From Alteribacter aurantiacus DSM 18675 (GTDB lineage: Bacteria; Bacillota; Bacilli; Bacillales; Salisediminibacteriaceae), in assembly GCF_000429705.1 (NCBI RefSeq), contig NZ_AUCJ01000010.1:172708-236707 (forward strand): DNA of 64,000 nt, read 5' to 3'. Positions 34,501 through 42,842 of this stretch are shown here, piece by piece. Positions within the stretch are counted from its first letter, which is position 1. Each line of letters begins with the position of its first letter. The notes under the pieces were generated by a model. It was not told the DNA's origin, did no database searches, and was given only the letters and a program-made list of their open reading frames with translations. A program made the translations under genes and the position numbers.

Positions 34501-34524
34501 TCGACTCATCCTTTCTGGGGCGTC

Positions 34525-35496
34525 TTACTCCTGCTCTTGTAAATGAGGCTTCTGGTTTAGACGGTGATGAGCTTTAATATAACGTACTGTGCCTGTTTTT
34601 GCACGCATGACAATGGAATCTGTTTCAACAAGGTCGCCGCCAAGGAAGCGAACGCCTTCCAATAGTTCTCCGGTAGAAACGCCTGTAGCTGCAAAAATGG
34701 CGTCGTCTCCTTTGACCAAGTCGTCTAATTGAAGGACGCGGGAGGTATCTTCAACTCCCATGCTTTTGCAACGAGCTTCTTCTTGTTCGTTCATTGGAAC
34801 GAGGCGGGCTTGCATGTCTCCTCCGAGGGACTTGATTGCTGCAGCGGAGATGACGCCTTCTGGAGCACCGCCTGTACCAACAAACAAATCAATACCTGTA
34901 CGAGGCATGGCAACGGCGATTGACGCGCCAACGTCTCCGTCACCGAACAAGTTTACACGAGCCCCTTTTGCACGGATTCGTTCGATTATTTCTGCGTGGC
35001 GCTCACGTTCTTGAATGATGACAGTAACGTCACGGACACGTTTGTTATTCATTTTTGCGATAATATCAATCGTTTTTTCAATTGGATCGTCAAGGCGTAC
35101 GAGACCTGCTGCTTCAGGACCTACAACGAGTTTTTCCATGTACATATCAGGAGCGTGTAATAGAGTACCACGATCGGCGATAGCAATAACGGCCATGGCG
35201 TTTGGGTGACCTTTTGCTACGATGCTTGTTCCTTCAAGTGGGTCAACGGCGATATCAACTTCCGGTCCATTACCTGAACCAAGTTCTTCACCAATGTAAA
35301 GCATCGGTGCTTCGTCCAATTCGCCTTCACCGATGACGACGGTTCCTTGCATGTTAACAGAGTCGAACATTGAGCGCATGGCTGTTGTAGCAGCATCATC
35401 TGCTTCGATCTTTTTGCCACGTCCCATCCATTGAGAAGAGGCGAGAGCCGCTGCTTCCGTTACACGTACAATTTCTAATGCTAATTCTCTATCCAC
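34525..35496 (-). CDS. glpX: Class II fructose-1,6-bisphosphatase GlpX, 323 aa
   Basis: Gluconeogenic phosphatase of the GlpX type. Metal and substrate motifs: VVIGEGELDEAPML, VDIAVDPLEGTSIVA, GTGGAPEGVISAAA and ATGVSTGELLEGVRF. Length is normal. GTG 35496 is preferred, with GGAGGAATCGAC before it; the open frame continues 5' without support. The gene may be a second paralog, as many Bacilli carry two. Confidence 0.93.
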   Translation of the reverse strand: MDRELALEIVRVTEAAALASSQWMGRGKKIEADDAATTAMRSMFDSVNMQGTVVIGEGELDEAPMLYIGEELGSGNGPEVDIAVDPLEGTSIVAKGHPNAMAVIAIADRGTLLHAPDMYMEKLVVGPEAAGLVRLDDPIEKTIDIIAKMNNKRVRDVTVIIQERERHAEIIERIRAKGARVNLFGDGDVGASIAVAMPRTGIDLFVGTGGAPEGVISAAAIKSLGGDMQARLVPMNEQEEARCKSMGVEDTSRVLQLDDLVKGDDAIFAATGVSTGELLEGVRFLGGDLVETDSIVMRAKTGTVRYIKAHHRLNQKPHLQEQE

Positions 35497-35700
35497 GTCG
35501 ATTCCTCCAGTTGTAAAATAACGATATAATATATAAGTAAGGTATGTTTTCTTTAGGCTGTATTTATATGAACAAGCCTGTGGAAAAATAGCGAAAACAT
35601 GTTTCTGTAAGTAATCCTTCATCATAATAACAAACATTTCATACTAAATAAATCAATTTTGCGATATTTGATGAAAGATTTATTTGGAAACAGGCTAATG

Positions 35701-35709
35701 TGTTATACT
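35701..35709 (+). promoter_or_regulatory. Extended -10 promoter of yutE
   Basis: TGTTATACT is an extended -10 element (TG at 35701, TATACT 35704-35709). It has no clear -35 at 17 bp; TTATTT at 18 bp is weak. Confidence 0.5.
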
Positions 35710-35740
35710 AATTCGATATTAAAAAAGACAGGTGATGGAC

Positions 35741-36190
35741 ATGTACTTTGTAGACAGAGAATTAATTGAGAAGCGTTTAACGTACTTGGAGAACTTGTTA
35801 GGGGAAATGGCCAAGCAATATAGCAAGGAAGAGGAAGAGGTGCCCTTGGTATTGGAACGGGCCGGTCATATGATCATTGAAACGATGATGGATGTAGGCA
35901 ACCAAATGATCGATGGATTTATTATGAGAGATCCGGGAAGCTTTGAAGACATCGTTGATATTTTACTCGACGAGCGAGTGATCAACAGTGAAGAGGAAAA
36001 GGGGATTAAAGCCCTTTTACCATGGAGAAAAACATTGCTTCAAGAGTATACTCACATTGACCATGCAAAACTTAAAGAAGAATACAAAGAACAGATGCCG
36101 ATTCTATTACGTTTTCCTACACGGGTTCGTATGTATTTGGAAAATGAACTTGGACCGGTCTCCGCTTTTTTACCAAGTCAGCACGATTAA
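35741..36190 (+). CDS. yutE: HepT-like DUF86 protein YutE, 149 aa
   Basis: Helical DUF86/HepT-like protein. HepT toxins are RNases that use an R-x4-6-H motif; here the matching region is PWRKTLLQEYTHID, with Arg and His eleven apart, so the active motif is altered. The core VLERAGHMIIETMMDVGNQMIDG is the family helix. No nucleotidyltransferase (MntA) partner is adjacent. As in B. subtilis yutE it sits upstream of yutF with a 23-bp gap. ATG 35741 is six bases from AGGTG. Confidence 0.85.
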   Translation: MYFVDRELIEKRLTYLENLLGEMAKQYSKEEEEVPLVLERAGHMIIETMMDVGNQMIDGFIMRDPGSFEDIVDILLDERVINSEEEKGIKALLPWRKTLLQEYTHIDHAKLKEEYKEQMPILLRFPTRVRMYLENELGPVSAFLPSQHD

Positions 36191-36213
36191 CGTCATCTGG
36201 GAGGAAGACAAAC

Positions 36214-36981
36214 ATGAAATCATATAAAGGATATCTAATAGATCTAGACGGAACGATGTACAGAGGAACCGAAAAAATCGCTGAGGCAGTCGAATTTGTA
36301 GCTGAGCTTGTGAAAAGAGATATACCTTATTTGTTTGTAACGAACAATTCTTCACGAACACCAAAGCAAGTATCGGATAAGCTTGTGTCTATGGGGATCG
36401 CATCGACCCCCGATCATGTTTTTACAACAAGTATGGCAACGGCCAACTATGTGGCTGAAAAAAAGCCCGGTGCTACCGTGTTTACGATCGGTGAAGAAGG
36501 AATTAAACAAGCGTTAGAAGAAAAAGGATTTGTACCTGGTGAAGAAGAGGCGGACGTTGTGGTAGTTGGAATTGACAGGGACATTTCATATGAAAAGTTG
36601 AGTACAGCGTGTCTTGCCGTTCGTAATGGGGCTACGTTTATTTCCACAAACGGAGATGTGGCAATCCCGACGGAAAGAGGACTTCTTCCGGGGAACGGGT
36701 CGTTAACCTCCGTGGTGACCGTCTCGACTGGCGTTCAGCCAACGTTCATTGGTAAACCCGAATCGATTATTGTAAACCAGGCATTGGACGTTCTTGGCGT
36801 TCCGAAAAAAGACACGGTGATGGTGGGAGATAACTATCATACTGATATTTTAGCTGGCATCCATGCGGGGATGGATACGATTATCGTACATACTGGTGTC
36901 ACGTCCAAAGAGCGGCTAGGTGACTATGATGAACAACCAACCCATTCGATTAATGGATTGGACGAATGGACGTTTGAATAA
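36214..36981 (+). CDS. yutF: HAD-IIA family phosphatase YutF (NagD-like), 255 aa
   Basis: Haloacid-dehalogenase phosphatase. Motif I DLDGTMYRG gives nucleophile Asp10 and Asp12; motif II is FVTNNSSRT; the cap contains FISTNGDVAIPTERGLLPG; motif III is the Lys of GKPESI; motif IV MVGDNYHTDI. Length fits the NagD subfamily. Physiological substrate unknown. ATG has GGGAGG ten bases upstream. Confidence 0.93.
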   Translation: MKSYKGYLIDLDGTMYRGTEKIAEAVEFVAELVKRDIPYLFVTNNSSRTPKQVSDKLVSMGIASTPDHVFTTSMATANYVAEKKPGATVFTIGEEGIKQALEEKGFVPGEEEADVVVVGIDRDISYEKLSTACLAVRNGATFISTNGDVAIPTERGLLPGNGSLTSVVTVSTGVQPTFIGKPESIIVNQALDVLGVPKKDTVMVGDNYHTDILAGIHAGMDTIIVHTGVTSKERLGDYDEQPTHSINGLDEWTFE

Positions 36982-36984
36982 TAA

Positions 36985-37027
36985 AAAGCTCGATCAAGTG
37001 GTTATCCCATTTGATCGAGTTTTTGTG
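36985..37027. terminator. Bidirectional terminator yutF / yutG
   Basis: AAAAAGCTCGATCAA / TTGATCGAGTTTTT serves both converging genes. Confidence 0.85.
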
Positions 37028-37037
37028 TTTGAAAGAA

Positions 37038-37535
37038 TTATTCAGCTGATTCTGCGCCATGTGCCAGTCTACTTGAGGCAGCTGCGGCAATGGCACCTAC
37101 GATGTCATCGAGAAAGGTGTGGCATCCGTTTGATTTATCATTGAGAAATTTTAAGATTCCTGGTTTTTCTTTATCGATATAACCGTAGTTTGTAAATCCG
37201 ATCGACCCGTATACGTTCACGATGGAGAGAGCGACAATTTCATCTACCCCGTACAATCCTTCGTCTCGGTCAATAATACCTTGAATCGGCTCTTCTAGCT
37301 TGCCTTGTTCGGCCAGTTTATCCAATTGTATTCCCGTTAGTATGGCGTTTTGGACTTCTCTTTTGGCCAGAACACGATTGATATTATGTTTACAAATATC
37401 CATCGTTAAGTCGGGATAATACTTTACTTGAAGAAAATACACAAGATCTGCTATGTCATCGATTTTTACGCCTCGTTCAAGAAGCCAGCTTCGTGCGGTT
37501 TTTTCGACAATATCCATCTCTTTATCTTTGCTCAT
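37038..37535 (-). CDS. yutG: Phosphatidylglycerophosphatase A-family protein YutG, 165 aa
   Basis: PgpA-like helical protein. Landmarks: the N-terminal LLERGVKIDDIADLV, GLYGVDEIVALSIVNVYGSIGFTN and CHTFLDDIVGAIAAAASSR. PgpA removes phosphate from phosphatidylglycerophosphate; YutG-type proteins lack strong membrane segments, so the substrate is uncertain. ATG 37535 is eight bases after AAGGTG; GTG 37547 and ATG 37544 overlap the ribosome site. Confidence 0.85.
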   Translation of the reverse strand: MSKDKEMDIVEKTARSWLLERGVKIDDIADLVYFLQVKYYPDLTMDICKHNINRVLAKREVQNAILTGIQLDKLAEQGKLEEPIQGIIDRDEGLYGVDEIVALSIVNVYGSIGFTNYGYIDKEKPGILKFLNDKSNGCHTFLDDIVGAIAAAASSRLAHGAESAE

Positions 37536-37707
37536 TTCACTCATCACCTTCTATTACCCTTTGGGTATTTATATGAATTGTTGGGGTGTTTGGTGTACTG
37601 GATTACTAACAGTCTTGTCGTTAAAGAGACTTCTTAGTCACTTTGGCAGGCTTTTATCACGTGACAACCTGTTTTTTCATAAATTAAAGAGAAATGTAGT
37701 GGAAGGT

Positions 37708-37749
37708 GAAGGCACTAAAGAAGTTGAGCTTTACTTTTTCAGTGGCTTC
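37708..37749 (+). mobile_element. Single-hairpin unit of the hairpin element, copy D (42 bp)
   Basis: GAAGGCACTAAAGAAG and CTTTTTCAGTGGCTTC are inverted ends matching those of the 180-187 bp elements. It is flanked by a perfect 6-bp repeat GAAGGT (37702-37707, 37750-37755). It lies just upstream of the yutH ribosome site. Confidence 0.65.
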
Positions 37750-37768
37750 GAAGGTAGGAGGGTGTAAG

Positions 37769-38797
37769 ATGCTTGAACGTGCACTGTTTGACCATTACCG
37801 AATATATCCGGAACAACTCATGCAGGCTTATCAGGTAACCATTGTGGAATCTAATGGTGAACGATACATGCTGACTCCTGTTCATGCTGATCAAAGCCAA
37901 GTACAAGGTCAAGTTGAAATGGCCAATTGGCTTTTGTCACAAGGGGAAGACGGAATACCTGAACTTGTGCCAACAGATTCCGGTAAAGCAACCGTAGAAC
38001 TTGATGGGACCGTGATGGCACTTTATCGACTGTCATCTGATGATAAAATGATGAGAAGTCATGACCCCGTTGGAAAGAGGCTCGCTTCCTTCCATCAAAA
38101 AGGTCAGTTTTACAATAAGGAAGGAAAGAAGAAGGGGCTGTCAGGCGCACAAAGTTGGAAACACAGGTGGGAAAAGAGACTCGATCAGATGGAATCGTGG
38201 TATGTTCATATGATAAATGAACGGGGGAAAACACCGTTCGACCAGGATTTTTTACTCACGTACCCTTATTACATGGGGGTTAGTGAGAATGCCATTCAGT
38301 TGTTAAATGACATTTCGATTGATGATGGCGTGGCATCCATGGAGCAGGGCAATACGATCTGTCATAGACGTTTTGAGGATTCCACTTGGCTTACAGTCGA
38401 CTCACGGTATCCTTCAGCTGTGAAAGTGCCGGGCCAATTCATTTATGACCACTTTTCAAGGGACTTATCTGAATGGATGCGTGCTGATTTTAAGGGAGCG
38501 CAGTTAAATATGCGTAACGTACAGTTTCCTGACATGCTTACCGCTTACGACCAAGAGAGGCCTATCACTGTCGTGGACAGAAAACTGATTGTGGCGAGGT
38601 TGCTGTTTCCTCTTCATTATTTTGATACGGTAGAAGCCTATTATCAAACGGTGGATGAACGAAAGAAGGCAGAGCTTGCAACCGAGTTCCTCTCTTCAGT
38701 TCGGGATGCGGGAAACTATGAGAAAAATGTAAACAACGTGCTGTATTATATGTTGGATGAACGTTCAAGAGTGAGGTTGCCTGCTTGGATGGGGTAA
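37769..38797 (+). CDS. yutH: Spore coat-associated protein YutH, 342 aa
   Basis: CotS/YutH-type protein with an aminoglycoside-kinase-like fold that is probably catalytically weak. Landmarks: FDHYRIYPEQLMQAYQ, GKRLASFHQKGQFYNKEGKK, TICHRRFEDSTWL (where a kinase would have HGD) and YDTVEAYYQ-like FDTVEAYYQTVDERK. Known YutH is a spore coat component. ATG 37769 has GGAGGG eight bases upstream; in-frame sequence further 5' belongs to a mobile-element remnant. Confidence 0.88.
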   Translation: MLERALFDHYRIYPEQLMQAYQVTIVESNGERYMLTPVHADQSQVQGQVEMANWLLSQGEDGIPELVPTDSGKATVELDGTVMALYRLSSDDKMMRSHDPVGKRLASFHQKGQFYNKEGKKKGLSGAQSWKHRWEKRLDQMESWYVHMINERGKTPFDQDFLLTYPYYMGVSENAIQLLNDISIDDGVASMEQGNTICHRRFEDSTWLTVDSRYPSAVKVPGQFIYDHFSRDLSEWMRADFKGAQLNMRNVQFPDMLTAYDQERPITVVDRKLIVARLLFPLHYFDTVEAYYQTVDERKKAELATEFLSSVRDAGNYEKNVNNVLYYMLDERSRVRLPAWMG

Positions 38798-38801
38798 ATA
38801 A

Positions 38802-38848
38802 GGATGGCTTGGAAGGCTTTGAAAGACCTTGTGAGTCATCTTTTTTTA
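38802..38848 (+). terminator. Intrinsic terminator after yutH
   Basis: GATGGCTT..AAGG / CCTT..GAGTCATC stem followed by seven Ts. Confidence 0.65.
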
Positions 38849-38921
38849 TGTGTAAATCGGTCCATTCGTTCTTTTTTGTTGGATACGTCTCACTTATAAT
38901 AGAAGAAAGGAGGCGATGGCA

Positions 38922-39899
38922 ATGAAACGGAAACCGTATATTTTTATCACTCGATCTTTACCGGAAAAAACCATTGCGCCGTTGCTTGAGGTGGCCCGAG
39001 TGAGCATGTGGGAGAAAGAGGATGAGCCCGTCCCAAGAGATCGGCTAGAAGAAGAAGTGGAACAGGCGGACGGATTACTTACGATGGTAAGTGATCAAAT
39101 TGATCGTGACTTGCTAGAATCTGCGCCACACCTAAGGGTCGTATCAAACATGGCTGTAGGGTATGACAATATTGATATTGAGGCAGCAACTGAATTGGGT
39201 ATTTTAGTTTGCAATACACCTGATATTTTAACAGATACGACAGCTGACTTAACATTTGCGTTGCTTATGAGTGTGGCACGGAGAATTCCAGAAGGAGCCT
39301 CTTATTTAGCTGGAGGGAAATGGAAAGAATGGGCACCGTTTCTTTTGGCAGGATCGGATGTACACCATAAAACCATTGGAATTGTAGGAATGGGGAGGAT
39401 CGGAGCGGCAGTGGCGAAACGTGCGACCGGGTTTGACATGAACATCCTTTATCATAACCGTTCCAGAAACAGAGAGGCTGAAGGGCAAACCGGAGCCCGA
39501 TATGTTGATTTCGATGAACTGGTACAAGAATCCGACTTCGTTGTTTGTCTGGCACCATTAACGGACGAAACGAAGGGAATGTTTACATACAACGTGTTTA
39601 AACAAATGAAAAAAAGTGCTTTCTTTATTAACGCTTCTCGTGGAGGATTGGTTGATGAAAGGGGACTTGCCTATGCCCTTGATGAAAAGTTAATTGCAGG
39701 AGCAGGCCTCGATGTCTTTCAAGAGGAGCCTATATCCTCTGAGCACCCACTCCTTTCTTTTTCGAACGTCGTTGCATTACCCCATATCGGAAGTGCAAGT
39801 GTAGAAACGCGGAACAGCATGGCCCTGCTTGCAAGCCGAAATATTGCTCATGTTATTAAAGGATATCGTCCAAAAGCACTTGTGAACAAAGAACAATAA
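38922..39899 (+). CDS. D-2-hydroxyacid dehydrogenase (glyoxylate reductase-like), 325 aa
   Basis: NAD(P)-dependent D-isomer-specific hydroxyacid dehydrogenase. The dinucleotide motif is GIVGMGRIGAAVAKR; the catalytic triad is Arg in NASRGGLVDE, Glu in DVFQEEPI and His in ALPHIGSAS. The NRSR stretch after the second strand suggests NADP(H) preference. Length and motifs fit glyoxylate/hydroxypyruvate reductases; the substrate is not proven. ATG 38922 is eight bases after AAAGGAGG; ATG 38916 is too close. Confidence 0.9.
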   Translation: MKRKPYIFITRSLPEKTIAPLLEVARVSMWEKEDEPVPRDRLEEEVEQADGLLTMVSDQIDRDLLESAPHLRVVSNMAVGYDNIDIEAATELGILVCNTPDILTDTTADLTFALLMSVARRIPEGASYLAGGKWKEWAPFLLAGSDVHHKTIGIVGMGRIGAAVAKRATGFDMNILYHNRSRNREAEGQTGARYVDFDELVQESDFVVCLAPLTDETKGMFTYNVFKQMKKSAFFINASRGGLVDERGLAYALDEKLIAGAGLDVFQEEPISSEHPLLSFSNVVALPHIGSASVETRNSMALLASRNIAHVIKGYRPKALVNKEQ

Positions 39900-39908
39900 G
39901 TAAGCAAA

Positions 39909-39945
39909 AGAAAACCCTCAGCCCATATGGACTGAGGGTTTCATT
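39909..39945. terminator. Bidirectional terminator
   Basis: AAAACCCTCAG..CTGAGGGTTTC between the dehydrogenase gene and yutI, usable from both sides. Confidence 0.8.
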
Positions 39946-39955
39946 ATTACGTGAT

Positions 39956-40198
39956 TTAGAATACCTGTTCTAGTTCTGTAACACCAGGTACTTCTTCAAG
40001 TAAGGCACGCTCGATCCCTGCTTTTAGAGTGATCGTTGAACTTGGGCAAGAACCACAAGCTCCCATCAAACGTACTTTTACAACACCGTCTTCGTCGATG
40101 TCTACTAATTCAACGTCTCCACCATCACGAAGAAGGAATGGACGTAGTTTATCTAATACTTCCTGTACTTGTTCTTCCATAGTTGTTTCTGCTGCCAT
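39956..40198 (-). CDS. yutI: NifU-like Fe-S carrier YutI, 80 aa
   Basis: Single NifU C-terminal domain. The cluster-binding CxxC is Cys48 and Cys51 in MGACGSCPSSTITLK, after LRPFLLRDGGDVELV. Such Nfu proteins carry Fe-S clusters from the SUF machinery to targets such as LipA. ATG follows AAAGGGAGTG at suitable distance. It is divergent from yuzD. Confidence 0.94.
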   Translation of the reverse strand: MAAETTMEEQVQEVLDKLRPFLLRDGGDVELVDIDEDGVVKVRLMGACGSCPSSTITLKAGIERALLEEVPGVTELEQVF

Positions 40199-40390
40199 TG
40201 AAAAAACACTCCCTTTCTTTATCTTTCATTATAATATCCATACGCAAAAAAATCCATGAACGTGCTTAGACAATTTCATTTCCGAACCCATTTTTCTGTA
40301 AGTTGGATTCACCATGAGTATAACATAAATCTATGATAAGATAAGGGTGTAAACGTTTTTATCTTGGAATTTTTTGAGGAGGTCTTCATC

Positions 40391-40726
40391 ATGCGTCCTA
40401 TTATCCTTACTATATATGGTGCTGAAGTCAAGTGTGCCAGCTGTATACATTTACCAACGGCTTTTGAAACAATGGAATGGCTAGAGGCAGCCATTACCCG
40501 AAAGTTCCCTGATGAGGAATTTGATTTTGTGTACTGTGATATTGATTCTCCAAATGGAGAAGAGCAAGAGTCTTATGCGGAACGAATTTTGGACGATGAA
40601 TTCTTTTATCCCCTTGTTGTTATAGATGGGGAAGTCGTGGCGGAAGGAAATCCGAAGCTTTCTCGTATTTATGAAAAAGTTGAAGAGCTTCAAGCTGCTC
40701 GCAATACGTCACAAGCTTCTGGTTAA
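40391..40726 (+). CDS. yuzD: YuzD-like thioredoxin-fold protein (DUF1462), 111 aa
   Basis: Small thioredoxin-like protein; VKCASCIHLPTAFETMEWL carries a CxxC, followed by FDFVYCDID and FFYPLVVIDGEVVAEGNP, the usual cis-Pro region. Function unknown; pairing with Nfu YutI suggests a redox or Fe-S role. ATG 40391 is seven bases after GAGGAGG. Confidence 0.85.
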   Translation: MRPIILTIYGAEVKCASCIHLPTAFETMEWLEAAITRKFPDEEFDFVYCDIDSPNGEEQESYAERILDDEFFYPLVVIDGEVVAEGNPKLSRIYEKVEELQAARNTSQASG

Positions 40727-40732
40727 ACCAGG

Positions 40733-40772
40733 AGAAAACTTCTTCTCTTTTATGGGAAGAGGTTTTTTGTTT
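40733..40772 (+). terminator. Intrinsic terminator after yuzD
   Basis: AAACTTCTTCTC / GGGAAGAGGTTT stem then T run. Confidence 0.8.
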
Positions 40773-40794
40773 TTAGAGATTGAGGTGTGGGGCG

Positions 40795-41130
40795 TAGGGC
40801 GCAATCCCGTTAATGCAGCGAACCAGCCTATACCGTAAAAAAGTGAAGGTATCCGTAGAATAAATACGCAGAAGCCGTGAATCCGATCGTCGTCCCGTCG
40901 AAAAAGGTAACGCAAGCCGTTAAAACGAGGGGCCAACCGTCGAAATAACAGCTTGAAGCCGATAATGCGGTGAATCCACTTAACCCGTAAAAAATGAGGG
41001 TATCCGTAGAAAAAACACCCCACACCCGTGAATCCGATTGTCCCACTGTAGAAATAGATAGCCGCACCCGAAAATCCGAACTACCAACCGTCGAAATCCA
41101 CAGCTAACACGTCAATAAAAATTGTCACGT
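40795..41130 (+). repeat. ~21-nt tandem array R6, the longest
   Basis: About fourteen units carry a (A/C)CCGT(A/C)GAAA-like core at mostly 21-nt spacing (some 20 or 26). A block starting CCGTAAAAAA..GAGGGTATCCGTAGAA..CCGTGAATCCGAT occurs twice (near 40832 and 40985), so the array has grown by segment duplication. It lies between the converging genes yuzD and yutJ, and no gene is seen. Confidence 0.75.
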
Positions 41131-41162
41131 CAAAGCTCCCCCCCTCCTTCAGCGACACCAAT

Positions 41163-41187
41163 AAAAAAAGCCCCCGAAAAGGGGGCG
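41163..41187 (-). terminator. Intrinsic terminator after yutJ
   Basis: On the minus strand CGCCCCCTTTTCGGGGGC is followed by seven Ts. Confidence 0.88.
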
Positions 41188-41193
41188 TTGACC

Positions 41194-42264
41194 TTATGAT
41201 CCTGAGTGATATTTGTACATCCACAAAACGCCTGACTTCAGTACGCGGGGAACGCGTCCTGTTAGTGGTTTTTCTCCCATTAAGCCAAACCCGTGTTTTT
41301 TCCCTAATGAACCGAGAACACCTTTAAGTTTAATTTTTGGCAATTCTTTTGGCCACTCTTCGCCATTCCATTTCTTTTGAAGAAGCATGGCGATTTGTTC
41401 GGCTTGTGCTTCGGCCAATTGTGCTGAAGGTGCTTGGCTCAAGCGTGCAGAGTCCCCAACAACGAAAGCATTTTCATAACCTGGAATCAAGTGGTGCTCG
41501 GTGACGTTTACGCGGCCTTGGTTATCTTTGTCCACATCAAGCTCTCTTACTAGCTTGTTCGCTTGAATACCGGCAGTCCAAATGATCGCGTCTGCAGGAA
41601 CAGGCTCGTCATGATTGTAAAGGAGGTTTTCTTCTACCTTTGTAATGTTGGCTTTATTAATGATTTCAACCTCGTTTTTAATGAGCCAGTCTGTGACGTA
41701 ATTATAGAGCTTGGCTGGGAACATGGATAGAATGTTTTCCCCTCGGTCGTAAAGCTTAACTTTAAGGTCCGGACGACTTTCTCTTAATTCACTGGCCAGC
41801 TCTACACCACTCAAACCACCACCAACAATGACGACGGTGGCGCCGTTGTTTAGCCCTTGGATAACTTGGTTGGTTTTGCGAGACCTCTTCATCGTTTGAA
41901 TACTCAACGTATATTTATCTGCTCCAGGAACGCCGTGATATTTATCTTCACAGCCAAGTCCAATAACGAGGTCATCGTATGAGAGCTCTTCACCGCTTGC
42001 CAGTGCCACCTTATTTTCATCAAGGTGAATGTCGGTAACGGTTTCATATTTCAGTTCAAGACGAACATCATTCGGGAAAGCAACGCGCAAATGCTTATCG
42101 GCAACTGTACCAGCAGCTAGGGCGTAAAACTCGGTCTTTAAACTGTGGTAGGCTTCTTTTTCCACCAAAGTAATGTTAACATCCTTTAAGTCTTTCTGTG
42201 CAAGCAGTCGTTGAATGACTCGCAAACCGCCATATCCGCCGCCTAAAATAAGTAATTCTCTCAC
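41194..42264 (-). CDS. yutJ: NADH dehydrogenase-like flavoprotein YutJ, 356 aa
   Basis: Pyridine nucleotide-disulfide oxidoreductase fold with two Rossmann motifs: LLILGGGYGGLRV (FAD) and VVIVGGGLSGVELASEL (NADH). AFVVGDSARL is the second FAD contact. This is the NDH-2-like family, but slightly shorter than Ndh (~400). GTG start preceded by GAGGAGG. It is divergent from yuzB, as in B. subtilis. Confidence 0.9.
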   Translation of the reverse strand: MRELLILGGGYGGLRVIQRLLAQKDLKDVNITLVEKEAYHSLKTEFYALAAGTVADKHLRVAFPNDVRLELKYETVTDIHLDENKVALASGEELSYDDLVIGLGCEDKYHGVPGADKYTLSIQTMKRSRKTNQVIQGLNNGATVVIVGGGLSGVELASELRESRPDLKVKLYDRGENILSMFPAKLYNYVTDWLIKNEVEIINKANITKVEENLLYNHDEPVPADAIIWTAGIQANKLVRELDVDKDNQGRVNVTEHHLIPGYENAFVVGDSARLSQAPSAQLAEAQAEQIAMLLQKKWNGEEWPKELPKIKLKGVLGSLGKKHGFGLMGEKPLTGRVPRVLKSGVLWMYKYHSGS

Positions 42265-42322
42265 ACGATCAGCCTCCTCATGGATGTGAATATCTCTCTA
42301 TAGACAAGGACAGTCGTCCTCG

Positions 42323-42350
42323 ATTATAAACACGTTGAAATATATGTAAA
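42323..42350 (-). promoter_or_regulatory. Promoter of yutJ
   Basis: Minus strand: TTTACA (42350-42345), a 16-bp spacer and TATAAT (42328-42323). A palindrome AGGACAGTCGTCCT at 42307-42320 covers the expected start site. Confidence 0.75.
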
Positions 42351-42435
42351 CGTTTTACTACGTTTAAAGTTTATCAACTTTTTGTCGAAATAACAATATT
42401 TTTAAGAATATTTTACCCAAAGGTGAGCGTGCATG

Positions 42436-42464
42436 TTGACAGGCTAAAAGTGAGACGATAGGAT
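42436..42464 (+). promoter_or_regulatory. Promoter of yuzB
   Basis: TTGACA (42436-42441), a 17-bp spacer and TAGGAT (42459-42464). Confidence 0.65.
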
Positions 42465-42495
42465 TATGGGTGACCATCGAAGAGGTGATGCAGGT

Positions 42496-42732
42496 ATGAA
42501 ACCAATTATCGAGTTTTGCGTCAGTAACTTGGCAAGTGGAACGCAAGAAGTTCGTGAACGACTTGAAAGAGATCCGAACCTCGATGTGATTGAATATGGA
42601 TGTTTAAGCTTTTGCGGACAGTGCTCCAGAAAACGCTTCGCCTTGGTAAACGGCGATGTTGTAACGGGTGACACAAACGACGAGCTTTACGATAACGTAT
42701 ATAAACATTTGGAAGAAAACCCAATGTTTTAG
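42496..42732 (+). CDS. yuzB: YuzB-like protein (DUF1450), 78 aa
   Basis: Small Cys-containing protein: IEFCVSNLASGTQEV, then YGCLSFCGQCSRKRFALVNG, with four Cys that could bind a metal or form disulfides. Length equals YuzB. Function unknown. ATG 42496 follows GAAGAGGTGATGCAGGT. It is followed by a terminator. Confidence 0.88.
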   Translation: MKPIIEFCVSNLASGTQEVRERLERDPNLDVIEYGCLSFCGQCSRKRFALVNGDVVTGDTNDELYDNVYKHLEENPMF

Positions 42733-42740
42733 TGGAGAGA

Positions 42741-42787
42741 AGGTGTCTCATAAGGCGATTGGTGCCTATATGAGGCACTTTTTTTTA
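42741..42787 (+). terminator. Intrinsic terminator after yuzB
   Basis: GTGTCTCATA / TATGAGGCAC stem followed by seven Ts. Confidence 0.8.
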
Positions 42788-42842
42788 GGCTGTTTTCCCA
42801 TGCCGTCCGTGCTAAAATCAACGCAAGGGAGTGAAACGTAAT

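Noticed and set aside
38895..38900. TATAAT as promoter of the hydroxyacid dehydrogenase gene
   Set aside because: It would start transcription inside the ribosome-binding site, and no -35 box is present.
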